NCBI RefSeq assembly: GCF_000296385.1
Contig: NZ_JH815185.1
Location: 2,769,852-2,833,851, forward strand
Source of the DNA: Lachnoanaerobaculum sp. OBRC5-5
Lineage (GTDB): Bacteria; Bacillota; Clostridia; Lachnospirales; Lachnospiraceae
DNA: 64,000 nucleotides
Direction: 5' to 3'
This document shows positions 44,656 through 53,190 of this stretch, in pieces. Both the position numbers and the translations under genes were made by a program. The notes beneath the pieces were generated by a model. It was given only the letters and a program-made list of their open reading frames with translations, did no database searches and was not told where the DNA came from. Position 1 is the first letter of the stretch. Each line of letters begins with the position of its first letter.

Positions 44656-46812
44656 ATGGAAGATAAATTTATATTGTTTAGACGAGACGGAAAAGGATTG
44701 TCTTATGGAAGGGATGATATTTGGATAAAAGGGCTGATACGAACAGATGGAGAAACTGCTCTTGCACCTATTGATGATTCCGCTATTGAAAAGATAAATG
44801 ATGACTTTTATAAAGCACTTGTAGATTTAAGTAAAAAGCTTGGAAGAAGAGAATTTCAGAGTAAAGAGTGGCATAGCTGTATAAAAGAGGCTTTACATGA
44901 ATATCCTGAAGTGGCGGATGTTTTTTTATATGCTACAAAGGAAGTTAATGCCGGTATATATGAGCAGATATGTAAGCAGATGAGCAAAATCACCTATGAC
45001 TGTGACAGAAGTAACGGAAGTATGGACAGTAGTCTGGTTTCAAGCAAGCGTGCATTGATAGTGGATGCGGTAGAAAAGATAACTTACAGTAATTATCATC
45101 TGGCTCCGGATGAAAGAGAAGCTTTAAATGACGGATATATCTATATTCATGATATGGGTTTTAGAAGAGATACTATAAATTGCTGTCTTTTTGATATTGA
45201 GGCGGTACTTGACGACGGTTTTGAGATGGGTGAAATGTGGTATGATGAACCGTCAACACTAAATGAAGCATTTGACGTAATTGCAAGTATATCAATGAAT
45301 GCAGTGGCACAGATTTATGGCGGATTTACAATTCCACAGATAGATGAATTGCTTTCAAAATACGCCAAGAAAAGTTATGATATATATTTTCAGGAGTATA
45401 TAGATGTTGGAGTGGATGAATTAAAGGCTGACAGTCTTGCAAATGCCAAGGTAAAAAAGGACTTTGAAAACGGTTTTTTCTCACTTGAGGCTAAGTTTAA
45501 TTCGCAGATTTCGCCAAGAGGTGATTATCCTTTTATCACTGTAACATTTGGAATCGGCAGGGATAAATATTCTCAGGTGGCAACAGTAGCCGCATTAAAG
45601 GTGAGAAAAGAAGGGCATGGAAAGGACGGTTTTAAAAGACCGGTATTATTTCCAAAGCTTGTATTTTTGTATGATAAAAATCTTCATGGAAAAGGAATGG
45701 AGCTATATCATCTTTTTAAAGAATCCATAGAATGCTCAAGCAAGGTGATGTATCCGGAATATCTTAGTCTTACAGGAGATAGCGGTATTGTTTCCGAGGT
45801 ATATAAAAAGTACGGAAAAGTAATAAGTCCTATGTGCTGTAGGGCATTCCTTACAAAGTGGTTTGAAAGGGGTGGAGAAAATCCAGCTGATGAGAGTGAT
45901 TTTCCTGTATTTATAGGCAGGTTTAACATAGGTGTAGTATCTTTAAATTTGCCTATGATTCTGGCTAAATCAAGAGAAGAAAACAAGGATTTCTATGAGG
46001 TGCTTGATTATTATCTTGAAATCATTAGAAAGATACATAAGAGCACCTATAAGTTTTTGGCACAGAAAAAAGCATATACCAATCCTTTAGCATTTATGCA
46101 GGGAGGTTTGTATGGTGGACATCTAAATAGGGATGATAAGATAGAACCTTTGCTAAAAAGTGCGACAGCTTCGTATGGTATTACTGCAATGAATGAGTTA
46201 CAGTATCTCTACAATGGAAAGTCTATTGTAGAAGACGGTGAGTTTGCACTTGAAGTATCTAAGTATATAAATAATAAAGTGCTTGAATTTCAAGGTTTGG
46301 ATCATATTCAGTATTCTGTATATGGTACACCGGCAGAAAGTCTTTGTGGTAAGCAGGTGAAGTCATTCAGGGACAAGTTTGGAATTATAGAAAATGTAAG
46401 TGATAGAGATTATTTTTCAAATTCATTTCATTGTCATGTATCTGAGGATATTACTCAGATAGAAAAGCAAAACTATGAAGCCAGGTTTTGGGATCTTTTT
46501 AATGGTGGAAAAATCCAATATGTGCGTGTGGATGTACCTTACAATATAGAGGGTTTGGAAGCTTATGTAACTCACGCCATGAAGCTTGGACTGTATGAGG
46601 GAATAAATATTTCTCTGGCTTATTGTGATAATTGTGGATATCAATGGAACAATATAGGCTTTGAGAGACCGGATACTTGCCCCAAATGTGGCAAAAAGGA
46701 AATGACCATGATAGACAGAATGTGCGGATATATAGCTTTTACAAAAATCCATGGTAAGTCCAGACTGAATGATGCTAAGATGGCAGAGGTACATGATCGC
46801 ATTTCGATGTAG
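44656..46812 (+). CDS. NrdD-like anaerobic (class III) ribonucleotide reductase, CRISPR-linked
   Basis: 718 residues from ATG 44656; an ATG at 44629 gives 727, and neither has a strong ribosome site. The key residues of the class III family are all visible: Cys176/177 in INCCLFD, the thiyl-radical Cys395 in ISPMCCRAFL, GRFNIGVVSLNLP, the zinc cysteines C657, C660, C675 and C678 in CDNCGYQW and CPKCGKKE, and glycyl-radical Gly691 in DRMCGYIAF. The N terminus has a divergent ATP-cone-like start (FILFRRDGKG). The enzyme normally reduces NTPs to dNTPs after NrdG makes the glycyl radical; no nrdG is near. It lies 35 bp after cas2 and before the array, so a role linked to CRISPR is likely but unknown. 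Confidence 0.85.
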   Translation: MEDKFILFRRDGKGLSYGRDDIWIKGLIRTDGETALAPIDDSAIEKINDDFYKALVDLSKKLGRREFQSKEWHSCIKEALHEYPEVADVFLYATKEVNAGIYEQICKQMSKITYDCDRSNGSMDSSLVSSKRALIVDAVEKITYSNYHLAPDEREALNDGYIYIHDMGFRRDTINCCLFDIEAVLDDGFEMGEMWYDEPSTLNEAFDVIASISMNAVAQIYGGFTIPQIDELLSKYAKKSYDIYFQEYIDVGVDELKADSLANAKVKKDFENGFFSLEAKFNSQISPRGDYPFITVTFGIGRDKYSQVATVAALKVRKEGHGKDGFKRPVLFPKLVFLYDKNLHGKGMELYHLFKESIECSSKVMYPEYLSLTGDSGIVSEVYKKYGKVISPMCCRAFLTKWFERGGENPADESDFPVFIGRFNIGVVSLNLPMILAKSREENKDFYEVLDYYLEIIRKIHKSTYKFLAQKKAYTNPLAFMQGGLYGGHLNRDDKIEPLLKSATASYGITAMNELQYLYNGKSIVEDGEFALEVSKYINNKVLEFQGLDHIQYSVYGTPAESLCGKQVKSFRDKFGIIENVSDRDYFSNSFHCHVSEDITQIEKQNYEARFWDLFNGGKIQYVRVDVPYNIEGLEAYVTHAMKLGLYEGINISLAYCDNCGYQWNNIGFERPDTCPKCGKKEMTMIDRMCGYIAFTKIHGKSRLNDAKMAEVHDRISM

Positions 46813-47100
46813 AACATTTAATTAGATATTGCTTGGATAAAGTTATGATATGTGTTAGAATGATATAGTCTTGAATTTTTAAGACAGTTTGTAGACACTT
46901 TATGATGTGCCATATATTCATACATTTTGTTGTATAATTCTTTTAAATATAGTGATTTTTAGACGGCCCGCATAAAATAAGGGTTTGTAGCACTTCGAGT
47001 AACATAAATTACGAAAATTTTGGCTAAAATCGCTTGTTAAATTTTAGGCACGCTAAAGCCCCTCAGAGGCCTTTATTTATAAGGGATTGGAGGGGGTAGG
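46813..47100 (+). promoter_or_regulatory. CRISPR leader
   Basis: 288 bp without a gene, AT-rich at first. It contains TATAAT-like sequence near 46935 and an inverted repeat TGGCTAAAAT/ATTTTAGGCA (47021-47030/47041-47050, 9 of 10 paired) 50 bp before the first repeat. The array repeats are uniform at this end and degenerate at the other, which marks this as the leader side where new spacers enter. Confidence 0.7.
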
Positions 47101-48481
47101 GTTTACAGAAACTAACCCCGATAAGGGGACGGAAACTTGCCAGCTGAATAGTTCTGTATACTCTTTCCTTTTCGCTCTTAGTTTACAGAAACTAACCCCG
47201 ATAAGGGGACGGAAACTCTAATTGATATATACAGTACAATTCAAGAAAGTAATAATGGTTTACAGAAACTAACCCCGATAAGGGGACGGAAACCGGTACA
47301 TTTTTGCTATATGATACACCGGTTCCTGGTTTACAGAAACTAACCCCGATAAGGGGACGGAAACCTGTCATAAAGCCTGCTTCATACTCTATGGTATCAC
47401 CGTTTACAGAAACTAACCCCGATAAGGGGACGGAAACTCTGAATACTAGTTATCCATCCTTCGTCAAAGCCGAGTTTACAGAAACTAACCCCGATAAGGG
47501 GACGGAAACCATTGATTAAATATACCAAAAGCTTCTTTAAACGTATACCGTTTACAGAAACTAACCCCGATAAGGGGACGGAAACCACTGAAAGGGTTAT
47601 AGTCATCGAATTTTTGATTATCGTTTACAGAAACTAACCCCGATAAGGGGACGGAAACTCTGAATACTAGTTATCCATCCTTCGTCAAAGCCGAGTTTAC
47701 AGAAACTAACCCCGATAAGGGGACGGAAACCTGCCGACAATCGTTGTTGTTTTTCCGGATCCTGCTACAGCGGTGTTTACAGAAACTAACCCCGATAAGG
47801 GGACGGAAACATAGAACCATCAGCTCTTAGAAAATACCACTTACCTGATACATTAGTTTACAGAAACTAACCCCGATAAGGGGACGGAAACTTTTACCCT
47901 GTTCCATCGAACTACAGATAAATTCTAGTTTACAGAAACTAACCCCGATAAGGGGACGGAAACACAGATAGATAATTCGAAAGATAAGGTAGGGTTTTGT
48001 TTACAGAAACTAACCCTGATAAGGGGACGGAAACTTTTTCTCTTATAAACTCTGTTTCACCGTCAATATAGTGAGTTTACAGAAACTAACCCCGATAAGG
48101 GGACGGAAACGGTTGTAATACAAACCTTATCCAATCAATAAGAGAAGTTCTTGTTTACAGAAACTAACCCCGATAAGGGGACGGAAACACACTAAGGTAC
48201 TCGTTTACAGCTGTCATGAAAAATTGTTTACAGAAACTAACCCCGATAAGTGGACGGAAACCAAGTTAGATGAAAAGGGTAAATGGGGTAGAATAAAGTT
48301 TACAGAAACTAACCCCGATAAGGGGACGGAAACTGCCAAACGCTGCAAGGTATACAGCTATGAGCATATCTCGTTTACAGAAATCAACCCCGATAAGGGG
48401 ACGGAAACGTTGTCTGCATAAATATATCAAGTCGCACTGCTACTAAAACAGTTTACAGAAATTAACCCCGATAAGGGGACG
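47101..48481 (+). CRISPR. CRISPR array: 18 full 36-nt repeats plus one truncated, 18 spacers
   Basis: The 36-nt repeat begins GTTTACAGAAACTAACCCCG and ends ATAAGGGGACGGAAAC, with a CCCC/GGGG hairpin. Repeats start at 47101, 47181, 47258, 47329, 47402, 47474, 47550, 47623, 47695, 47775, 47856, 47928, 47999, 48075, 48153, 48226, 48298, 48373 and 48451. Spacers are 35-45 nt. Repeats 13, 16, 18 and 19 carry substitutions; repeat 19 is cut after 31 nt, where the Rpn unit begins. Spacers 5 and 8 are identical. The variable spacer length fits type III/I-B-like adaptation. The array belongs to the adjacent Cas6 and type III-D operon. Confidence 0.98.
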
Positions 48482-48484
48482 ATC

Positions 48485-49500
48485 TAAGAATATTGTTATT
48501 GAAAAATATTTATATTCATCATAAAATAAAGCCAAGTGAATGGTACTTATTTTATTTCTATTTTCATTTACAAATATTATTTCTTAAAACAATTTCTTTT
48601 AAATCTAATCAGTCGCATTAAGGGAGGTCGTATGAAGGGCAACAAAGAAAAAGATATTACACAAAAGACACTTGAAAGGTATAATGATGTATTCGCAGAT
48701 ATTATAAATGTTTTACTGTTTAACGGCGAGAAAATAGTAAAGGAAGACAGCTTGACAGATGCACTGACGGGAAGTACTTTAAAGATGGATGGCAGGATAA
48801 GGACACAGTATAGGGATATAGCAAAATATTGGCATAACAGTAAGATAAAATTATCAATGTTCGGATTGGAGAATCAGACAAAGCCGGAAAAGAGAATGCC
48901 GCTGAGGGTATTTGGATATGACGGAGAGGAGTATGTCAAGCAGGCCAAAAAGGAGAACAGTAAAGAAGTAATTTATCCTGTGATTACATTAGTACTATAT
49001 TTCGGGTATAATAGTAGATGGAATCAGCCAAAGAGCTTATTTGAACTGTTGGAGATAGATGAAATGATCAAACCATATGTTAATGATTTCAAAATTAATC
49101 TCTTTGAAATAGCATATCTTGACAGAGAAAAGATAGATATGTTCAAAAGTGATTTTCATATACTGGCGGACTATTTGTATCAGATGCGTGTAAATAAAAA
49201 CTATGTGGCCGGTGATACAGTAATTGAACATGTGGATGAACTTTTAATGCTGATGTCTGCGATGACGAATGATTACAGATTTGAAGAGACTATAAACGAG
49301 GTGAAAGGAAAGGAGAATTTAACTATGTGTGAGGTACTTGACAGAGTAGAAGCAAGGGGAATAGCAAAAGGAATGGAAAAGGGGATAGCAAAAGGAAGAG
49401 AAGAAGGCATTAAAGAAGGAACTGTAAATGTGCTTATTTCTCTTGTTAAGGACGGAATTCTAAGTATTTCGGATGCGGCAAAAAGAGCAGGTATGAGCGT
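48485..49500 (+). repeat. Right copy of the about 1-kb direct repeat (Rpn unit)
   Basis: Begins TAAGAATATTG directly after the truncated last CRISPR repeat and parallels 28540-29570. It is in the same orientation, so the two copies bracket 20 kb as direct repeats. Confidence 0.85.
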
Positions 49501-49531
49501 TGCAGAATTTAAAAAGTATACAAACATGTAA
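48632..49531 (+). CDS. Rpn-family recombination-promoting nuclease / putative transposase, copy 2
   Basis: 299 residues from ATG 48632 (GGGAGG upstream). Nearly identical to the protein at 28688-29608 over the nuclease core (ENQTKPEKRMPLRVFGYDG; VIYPVITLVLYFGYN). It differs by scattered substitutions, by one fewer GIKEG/GIKKG unit in the C-terminal repeat, and by an unrelated last dozen residues (SVAEFKKYTNM). The PD-(D/E)XK nuclease function is as for copy 1. Its upstream unit starts inside the CRISPR array, so it appears to have arrived after the array existed. Confidence 0.85.
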   Translation: MKGNKEKDITQKTLERYNDVFADIINVLLFNGEKIVKEDSLTDALTGSTLKMDGRIRTQYRDIAKYWHNSKIKLSMFGLENQTKPEKRMPLRVFGYDGEEYVKQAKKENSKEVIYPVITLVLYFGYNSRWNQPKSLFELLEIDEMIKPYVNDFKINLFEIAYLDREKIDMFKSDFHILADYLYQMRVNKNYVAGDTVIEHVDELLMLMSAMTNDYRFEETINEVKGKENLTMCEVLDRVEARGIAKGMEKGIAKGREEGIKEGTVNVLISLVKDGILSISDAAKRAGMSVAEFKKYTNM

Positions 49532-49567
49532 AAATAAATACATAGAAAATAACTCAATATTATGTTA

Positions 49568-49606
49568 CACTCCATATGAAACAGTTTTCATATGGAGTGC
49601 TTGTTT
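49568..49606 (+). terminator. Rho-independent terminator after Rpn copy 2
   Basis: CACTCCATATGAAA/TTTCATATGGAGTG 14-bp stem with a CAGT loop, then CTTGTTTTT. Confidence 0.9.
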
Positions 49607-49668
49607 TTGGGAAAAGATTAGTATAAAAATCAAAAATAAGTACGGTTATTTATATGAGGTGAATACTT

Positions 49669-50592
49669 ATGCAAGAATTTAAAAATTGGAAGCCGCCGGT
49701 ACTGCCTAAGGAGATAGAGCAGGCTGATGTACCTGGAAGCAAGGTTGTTATAACAGAGTATCATATTGACAGAGCAGGCAGGATTTTCCCTGATTTGCTT
49801 GAGGAGATTGAAAAAGTTAAGAGTAAAAACGGTAACGGAAAGGTTGTCGTATCCGTATCAGGTTGTTCAGGTGTGGGAAAATCAGGAATAGCCGCAGTGC
49901 TTTCGTATTATTTAAATGATATAGGAATAGGAAGCTATATTTTGGGTGGAGACAATTATCCACGAAGAATCCCTGAGTACAATGATGCAGAGCGCTTACA
50001 TATTTTTAGAGAAGGTGGATTAAAAGGTCTGGTAAAGGACGGAGAGTACAATAAAGAACGTTTTCAAACAGTTCATAAGCTGCAAGAAGAGGGTAATGAT
50101 GCAGACCCTGAAAATATAAAAAAATATCCATGGTACAAGTCATATATAAACGGTGGACGTAATGCACTTAAGGAGTATCTCGGTACAGGCAATGAGCTTG
50201 CATTTAAGGAAGTTGAGGATGTTGTTGACCAATTTAAATCAGGAGCGGAAAAAATCTGGTTAAAGAGAATGGGAAGAAGCAATACACAGATATGGTATGA
50301 TGATGTGGATTTTAAGGATGTAGGAGTTCTTTTAATTGAATGGACACATGGAAACAGTGATTGCTTCAATGGAGTCGATATACCGATACTTATACACAAT
50401 ACTCCGGCAGAAACTTTGAAATACAGACTTTTAAGAAATCGTGACTGCGGAATTGACAGTCCGTTTACAACCATGGTACTTGATATAGAGCAGGAATCAC
50501 TGATAAATCAGGCACATAAGGCAAAGATAATTATTACTCCAAGCGGTGACAGACTAAGCTATGAAGAATATTGTAAATATATAGGAATGTAG
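49669..50592 (+). CDS. P-loop kinase (uridine kinase/adenylylsulfate kinase-like), sugar-linked
   Basis: 307 residues. Walker A is SGCSGVGKSG (about residues 66-75), followed by LGGDNYPRRIPEYNDAERLHIF, a phosphoribulokinase/uridine-kinase-like substrate region, and a VLLIEWTHGNS Walker-B-like strand. It belongs to the small-molecule P-loop kinases, usually named adenylylsulfate- or uridine-kinase-like. The next gene, a GH13 phosphorylase, follows immediately, so it likely phosphorylates a product of glucoside phosphorolysis. The substrate is not decidable from sequence. GAGGTG precedes the ATG. Confidence 0.75.
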   Translation: MQEFKNWKPPVLPKEIEQADVPGSKVVITEYHIDRAGRIFPDLLEEIEKVKSKNGNGKVVVSVSGCSGVGKSGIAAVLSYYLNDIGIGSYILGGDNYPRRIPEYNDAERLHIFREGGLKGLVKDGEYNKERFQTVHKLQEEGNDADPENIKKYPWYKSYINGGRNALKEYLGTGNELAFKEVEDVVDQFKSGAEKIWLKRMGRSNTQIWYDDVDFKDVGVLLIEWTHGNSDCFNGVDIPILIHNTPAETLKYRLLRNRDCGIDSPFTTMVLDIEQESLINQAHKAKIIITPSGDRLSYEEYCKYIGM

Positions 50593-50601
50593 GTGGGTAG
50601 T

Positions 50602-52311
50602 GTGAATAAAAATAATAACGGTCCGATGCTAAATGCCTATCCTGACAGTCTTGGTGGGAACTTAAGTGATATTGCAAATTTCCTCAGTAAAAACGAGTTA
50701 AAGGATGTATTTTCATCATTTTACATACTCCCAAGTCTCTTCCATACAGATCTCGACAGAGGCTTTTCAGTAATTGATTATTCTTTAAATGAGCTTTTTG
50801 CAAAAAAAGAGGATTTGAAAAAGCTTGATGAGCTTGGAATTGATTTAAAGCTTGATTTCATACTGAATCATGCTTCGGTGCTTTCAAAGCAGTTTCAGGA
50901 TATTATAAAAAACGGTGAGAAGTCAAAGTACAGAGATTTTTTTATTGATTGGAATAAATTTTGGGCCGGATGTGGCGAGATGACTGAGGAAGGCTATATA
51001 CAGCCAAAACCTGAGCTTATAAAGGATATGTTTTTTAGAAAGCCGGGTCTGCCTATACTGATGGTTAGATTTCCTGACGGAAAGGAAGTTCCTTATTGGA
51101 ATACATTTTATCAGGAAGTAAGATATCCTTCTTTGGATGCTGTGGATATCAGAAATATTACAGGAGTACAGTACAGTATTGCAGAGGGGCTGGCAAGTTT
51201 ATTAAATGAGAGTCTGATAGAGGGTAAATCACCTGAAAAGATTTTAAACGAGTCAAATATCTACAGCAATAAACTTAGTGATGATCAAAAGAAAAAACTT
51301 TGTGATAAGCTGGAGTCAGAGAGAAAATATCTTGGACAGATGGATCTGAATATCAAATCACCTCTTGTTTGGGAGTTTTATGATAATACTTTAAAGACAT
51401 TGGCAGATTACGGTGCCAAGATAGTCAGACTGGATGCTTTTGCCTATGCTCCGAAAGAGGTAGGTGAGAAGAATTTCTTAAATGAGCCTGCCACCTGGGA
51501 TGTACTTACAAAGGTGAGAGAATTGGCTGATAAATACAATGTGAGACTACTACCTGAGATTCACGCAAGCTATGAGGAAAAAATCTATGAGAAGATAGCA
51601 AATAAGGGTTATATGACTTATGATTTCTTCCTTCCGGGACTTATTATAGATGCCTTTGAACAGCAATCAGGCGAAGTCTTAAAAAAATGGGCTGATGAAC
51701 TTGTGGAAAAGAAGATACAAGTCGTAAATATGCTCGGCTGCCATGACGGTATACCTCTACTTGATTTAAAGGGACTTATCAGTGAGGAAAGGATTCAATC
51801 CGTCATAGATACTGTGGTAAAGCGAGGCGGATATGTAAAGGATCTGCACGGCCAAAAGAATGTATATTATCAGGTAAATGCAACTTACTACAGTGCATTG
51901 GGTGAAGAGGATAAGAGAATGCTTCTTGCCAGAGCTATTCAAATCTTTATGCCCGGAAAGCCACAAGTGTGGTATTTGGATCTTTTTGCAGGAAAGAATG
52001 ATCACGAAGCGGTAAAGAGAGCAGGAGCCGGAGGACATAAGGAAATTAATCGTACAAATCTGACTGCTAAGGAGATGGAAGCCGGATTGCAAAGGGATAT
52101 CGTTTTGAAGCAGCTTGAAATGCTTAGATTCCGCCATACATTCCCTGTATTTTCAAATGAGAGTGAATTTACTATGAAATGCAGCGAAAGTAAGATTTTT
52201 ATGGAATGGAAGAATAAAGAGGAAAGAGCGGTACTAAAAGCCGATCTCTCAGACTTTAATTTTGATATTCTTGCGGAAAAAAACGGTGAGAAAATTTATC
52301 AATATAAATAA
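50602..52311 (+). CDS. GH13_18-type sugar phosphorylase (sucrose/glucosylglycerate phosphorylase-like)
   Basis: 569 residues from GTG 50602, which has AGGTGG 5 nt upstream; a GTG at 50593 is possible. The family opening NAYPDSLGGNLSDI, the DFILNHAS and nucleophile segment VRLDAFAYAPKEVG, acid/base LLPEIHASYEEK and NMLGCHDGIPLLDLKG are those of GH13 subfamily 18. Such enzymes split an alpha-glucoside with phosphate to glucose-1-phosphate. At about 570 residues it is longer than classical sucrose phosphorylases (about 490) and nearer the glucosylglycerate-phosphorylase (YcjM-like) size class, so the acceptor may not be fructose. Confidence 0.85.
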   Translation: MNKNNNGPMLNAYPDSLGGNLSDIANFLSKNELKDVFSSFYILPSLFHTDLDRGFSVIDYSLNELFAKKEDLKKLDELGIDLKLDFILNHASVLSKQFQDIIKNGEKSKYRDFFIDWNKFWAGCGEMTEEGYIQPKPELIKDMFFRKPGLPILMVRFPDGKEVPYWNTFYQEVRYPSLDAVDIRNITGVQYSIAEGLASLLNESLIEGKSPEKILNESNIYSNKLSDDQKKKLCDKLESERKYLGQMDLNIKSPLVWEFYDNTLKTLADYGAKIVRLDAFAYAPKEVGEKNFLNEPATWDVLTKVRELADKYNVRLLPEIHASYEEKIYEKIANKGYMTYDFFLPGLIIDAFEQQSGEVLKKWADELVEKKIQVVNMLGCHDGIPLLDLKGLISEERIQSVIDTVVKRGGYVKDLHGQKNVYYQVNATYYSALGEEDKRMLLARAIQIFMPGKPQVWYLDLFAGKNDHEAVKRAGAGGHKEINRTNLTAKEMEAGLQRDIVLKQLEMLRFRHTFPVFSNESEFTMKCSESKIFMEWKNKEERAVLKADLSDFNFDILAEKNGEKIYQYK

Positions 52312-52314
52312 TAT

Positions 52315-52354
52315 AAAAAGAGTAAAACCCCATATTAAGGTTTTACTCTTTTTT
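52315..52354. terminator. Bidirectional terminator between phosphorylase and ABC genes
   Basis: AAAAAGAGTAAAACC pairs with GGTTTTACTCTTTTTT around a 9-nt loop. It serves both convergent transcripts; its edge overlaps the malG-like stop. Confidence 0.92.
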
Positions 52355-53189
52355 AGCCCTTGATACTGTCTCCAAGCAGCCCTTTTATAAGAAATTTTTG
52401 AATGAAAATAAATATTATAAGTGTTGGAATCATTGTGATGACACTTGCAGCCATCTGAGTTTCCCATGTGGTCTTATAAAGTGACTGATAGTCTGTAAGT
52501 GCCATAGCTACAGTTCTGTTTTCCGGTGACAATATAAATGTTCGGGCAAAAAGCAGATCTCCATAAGCTCTGATAAAGGCAAAAAGCCCTGTTGTAAGCA
52601 GACCCGGAAGTATCAAAGGGGCAAGAATAAATCTTACACCTTCAAGCCTTGTAGCACCGTCCATCCATGCGGCTTCCTCAAGAGTTATAGGTATATCCTT
52701 TATATAAGAGTACAAAAGCCAGAGACTCATAGGTAGGCATACAGCTACATTTGCAATAATAAGTGCAAGTTTGGTATCAAGCAGTCCAAGATTTTTAAAT
52801 ACAATATATATCGGTGAGGCAAGTATTACCTCTGAAAACATCTGAGTCAGTATTATAATCAAAAGCACGGTTTTTCTAAGTTTAAATTTATACCTTGCCA
52901 CAGCATATGCGGCTAAAATTCCTATCAAAAGACAAATGATTGCCGAAGCTGTGGAAACATAGAAGCTTGTCAAAAGTGCAGGCAATATGCTTTTTTCACC
53001 TATTAAAACAGTCTTATAATTAACCCATTCAAGTGGAGCCCTAAACCATGTAGGTGGCCATTTTGTTATATCCTCATATTTTTTCAAAGAGGTATTTAAC
53101 ATAATAAATATGGGACTGATAAATATAAAAACAAACACAGAGTAAAATAATGTTCTTATGGCTTTGAATATTTTTCTTCTTAAAATCAT
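52353..53189 (-). CDS. Sugar ABC transporter permease (MalG/YcjP type)
   Basis: 278 residues from ATG 53189, directly after the previous stop and behind GGAGGAGG; an ATG at 53210 lies inside the upstream gene. Six membrane segments and the EAA loop (EEAAWMDGATRLEGVRFILAPLILPG) that docks the ATPase are present. It is the second permease of a carbohydrate (CUT1) importer with the genes upstream. No ATPase gene is in the cluster; a shared MsmK-type ATPase elsewhere is the usual solution in Firmicutes. Confidence 0.92.
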   Translation of the reverse strand: MILRRKIFKAIRTLFYSVFVFIFISPIFIMLNTSLKKYEDITKWPPTWFRAPLEWVNYKTVLIGEKSILPALLTSFYVSTASAIICLLIGILAAYAVARYKFKLRKTVLLIIILTQMFSEVILASPIYIVFKNLGLLDTKLALIIANVAVCLPMSLWLLYSYIKDIPITLEEAAWMDGATRLEGVRFILAPLILPGLLTTGLFAFIRAYGDLLFARTFILSPENRTVAMALTDYQSLYKTTWETQMAASVITMIPTLIIFIFIQKFLIKGLLGDSIKG

Positions 53190-53190
53190 A

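Noticed and set aside
44629-44658. Start of the nrdD-like gene at 44629
   Set aside because: Has no ribosome site and would place the repeat-like hairpin across its start; 44656 is preferred, though also weakly supported.
48202-48209. GTTTACAG inside spacer 15 as an extra degenerate repeat
   Set aside because: Only the first 8 nt of the repeat match; the hairpin and the rest are absent, and spacer 15 has normal length.
47304-48421. ORFs reading through CRISPR repeats
   Set aside because: The repeat unit is open in some frames; translation products are just repeated FTETNPDKGTET and not genes.
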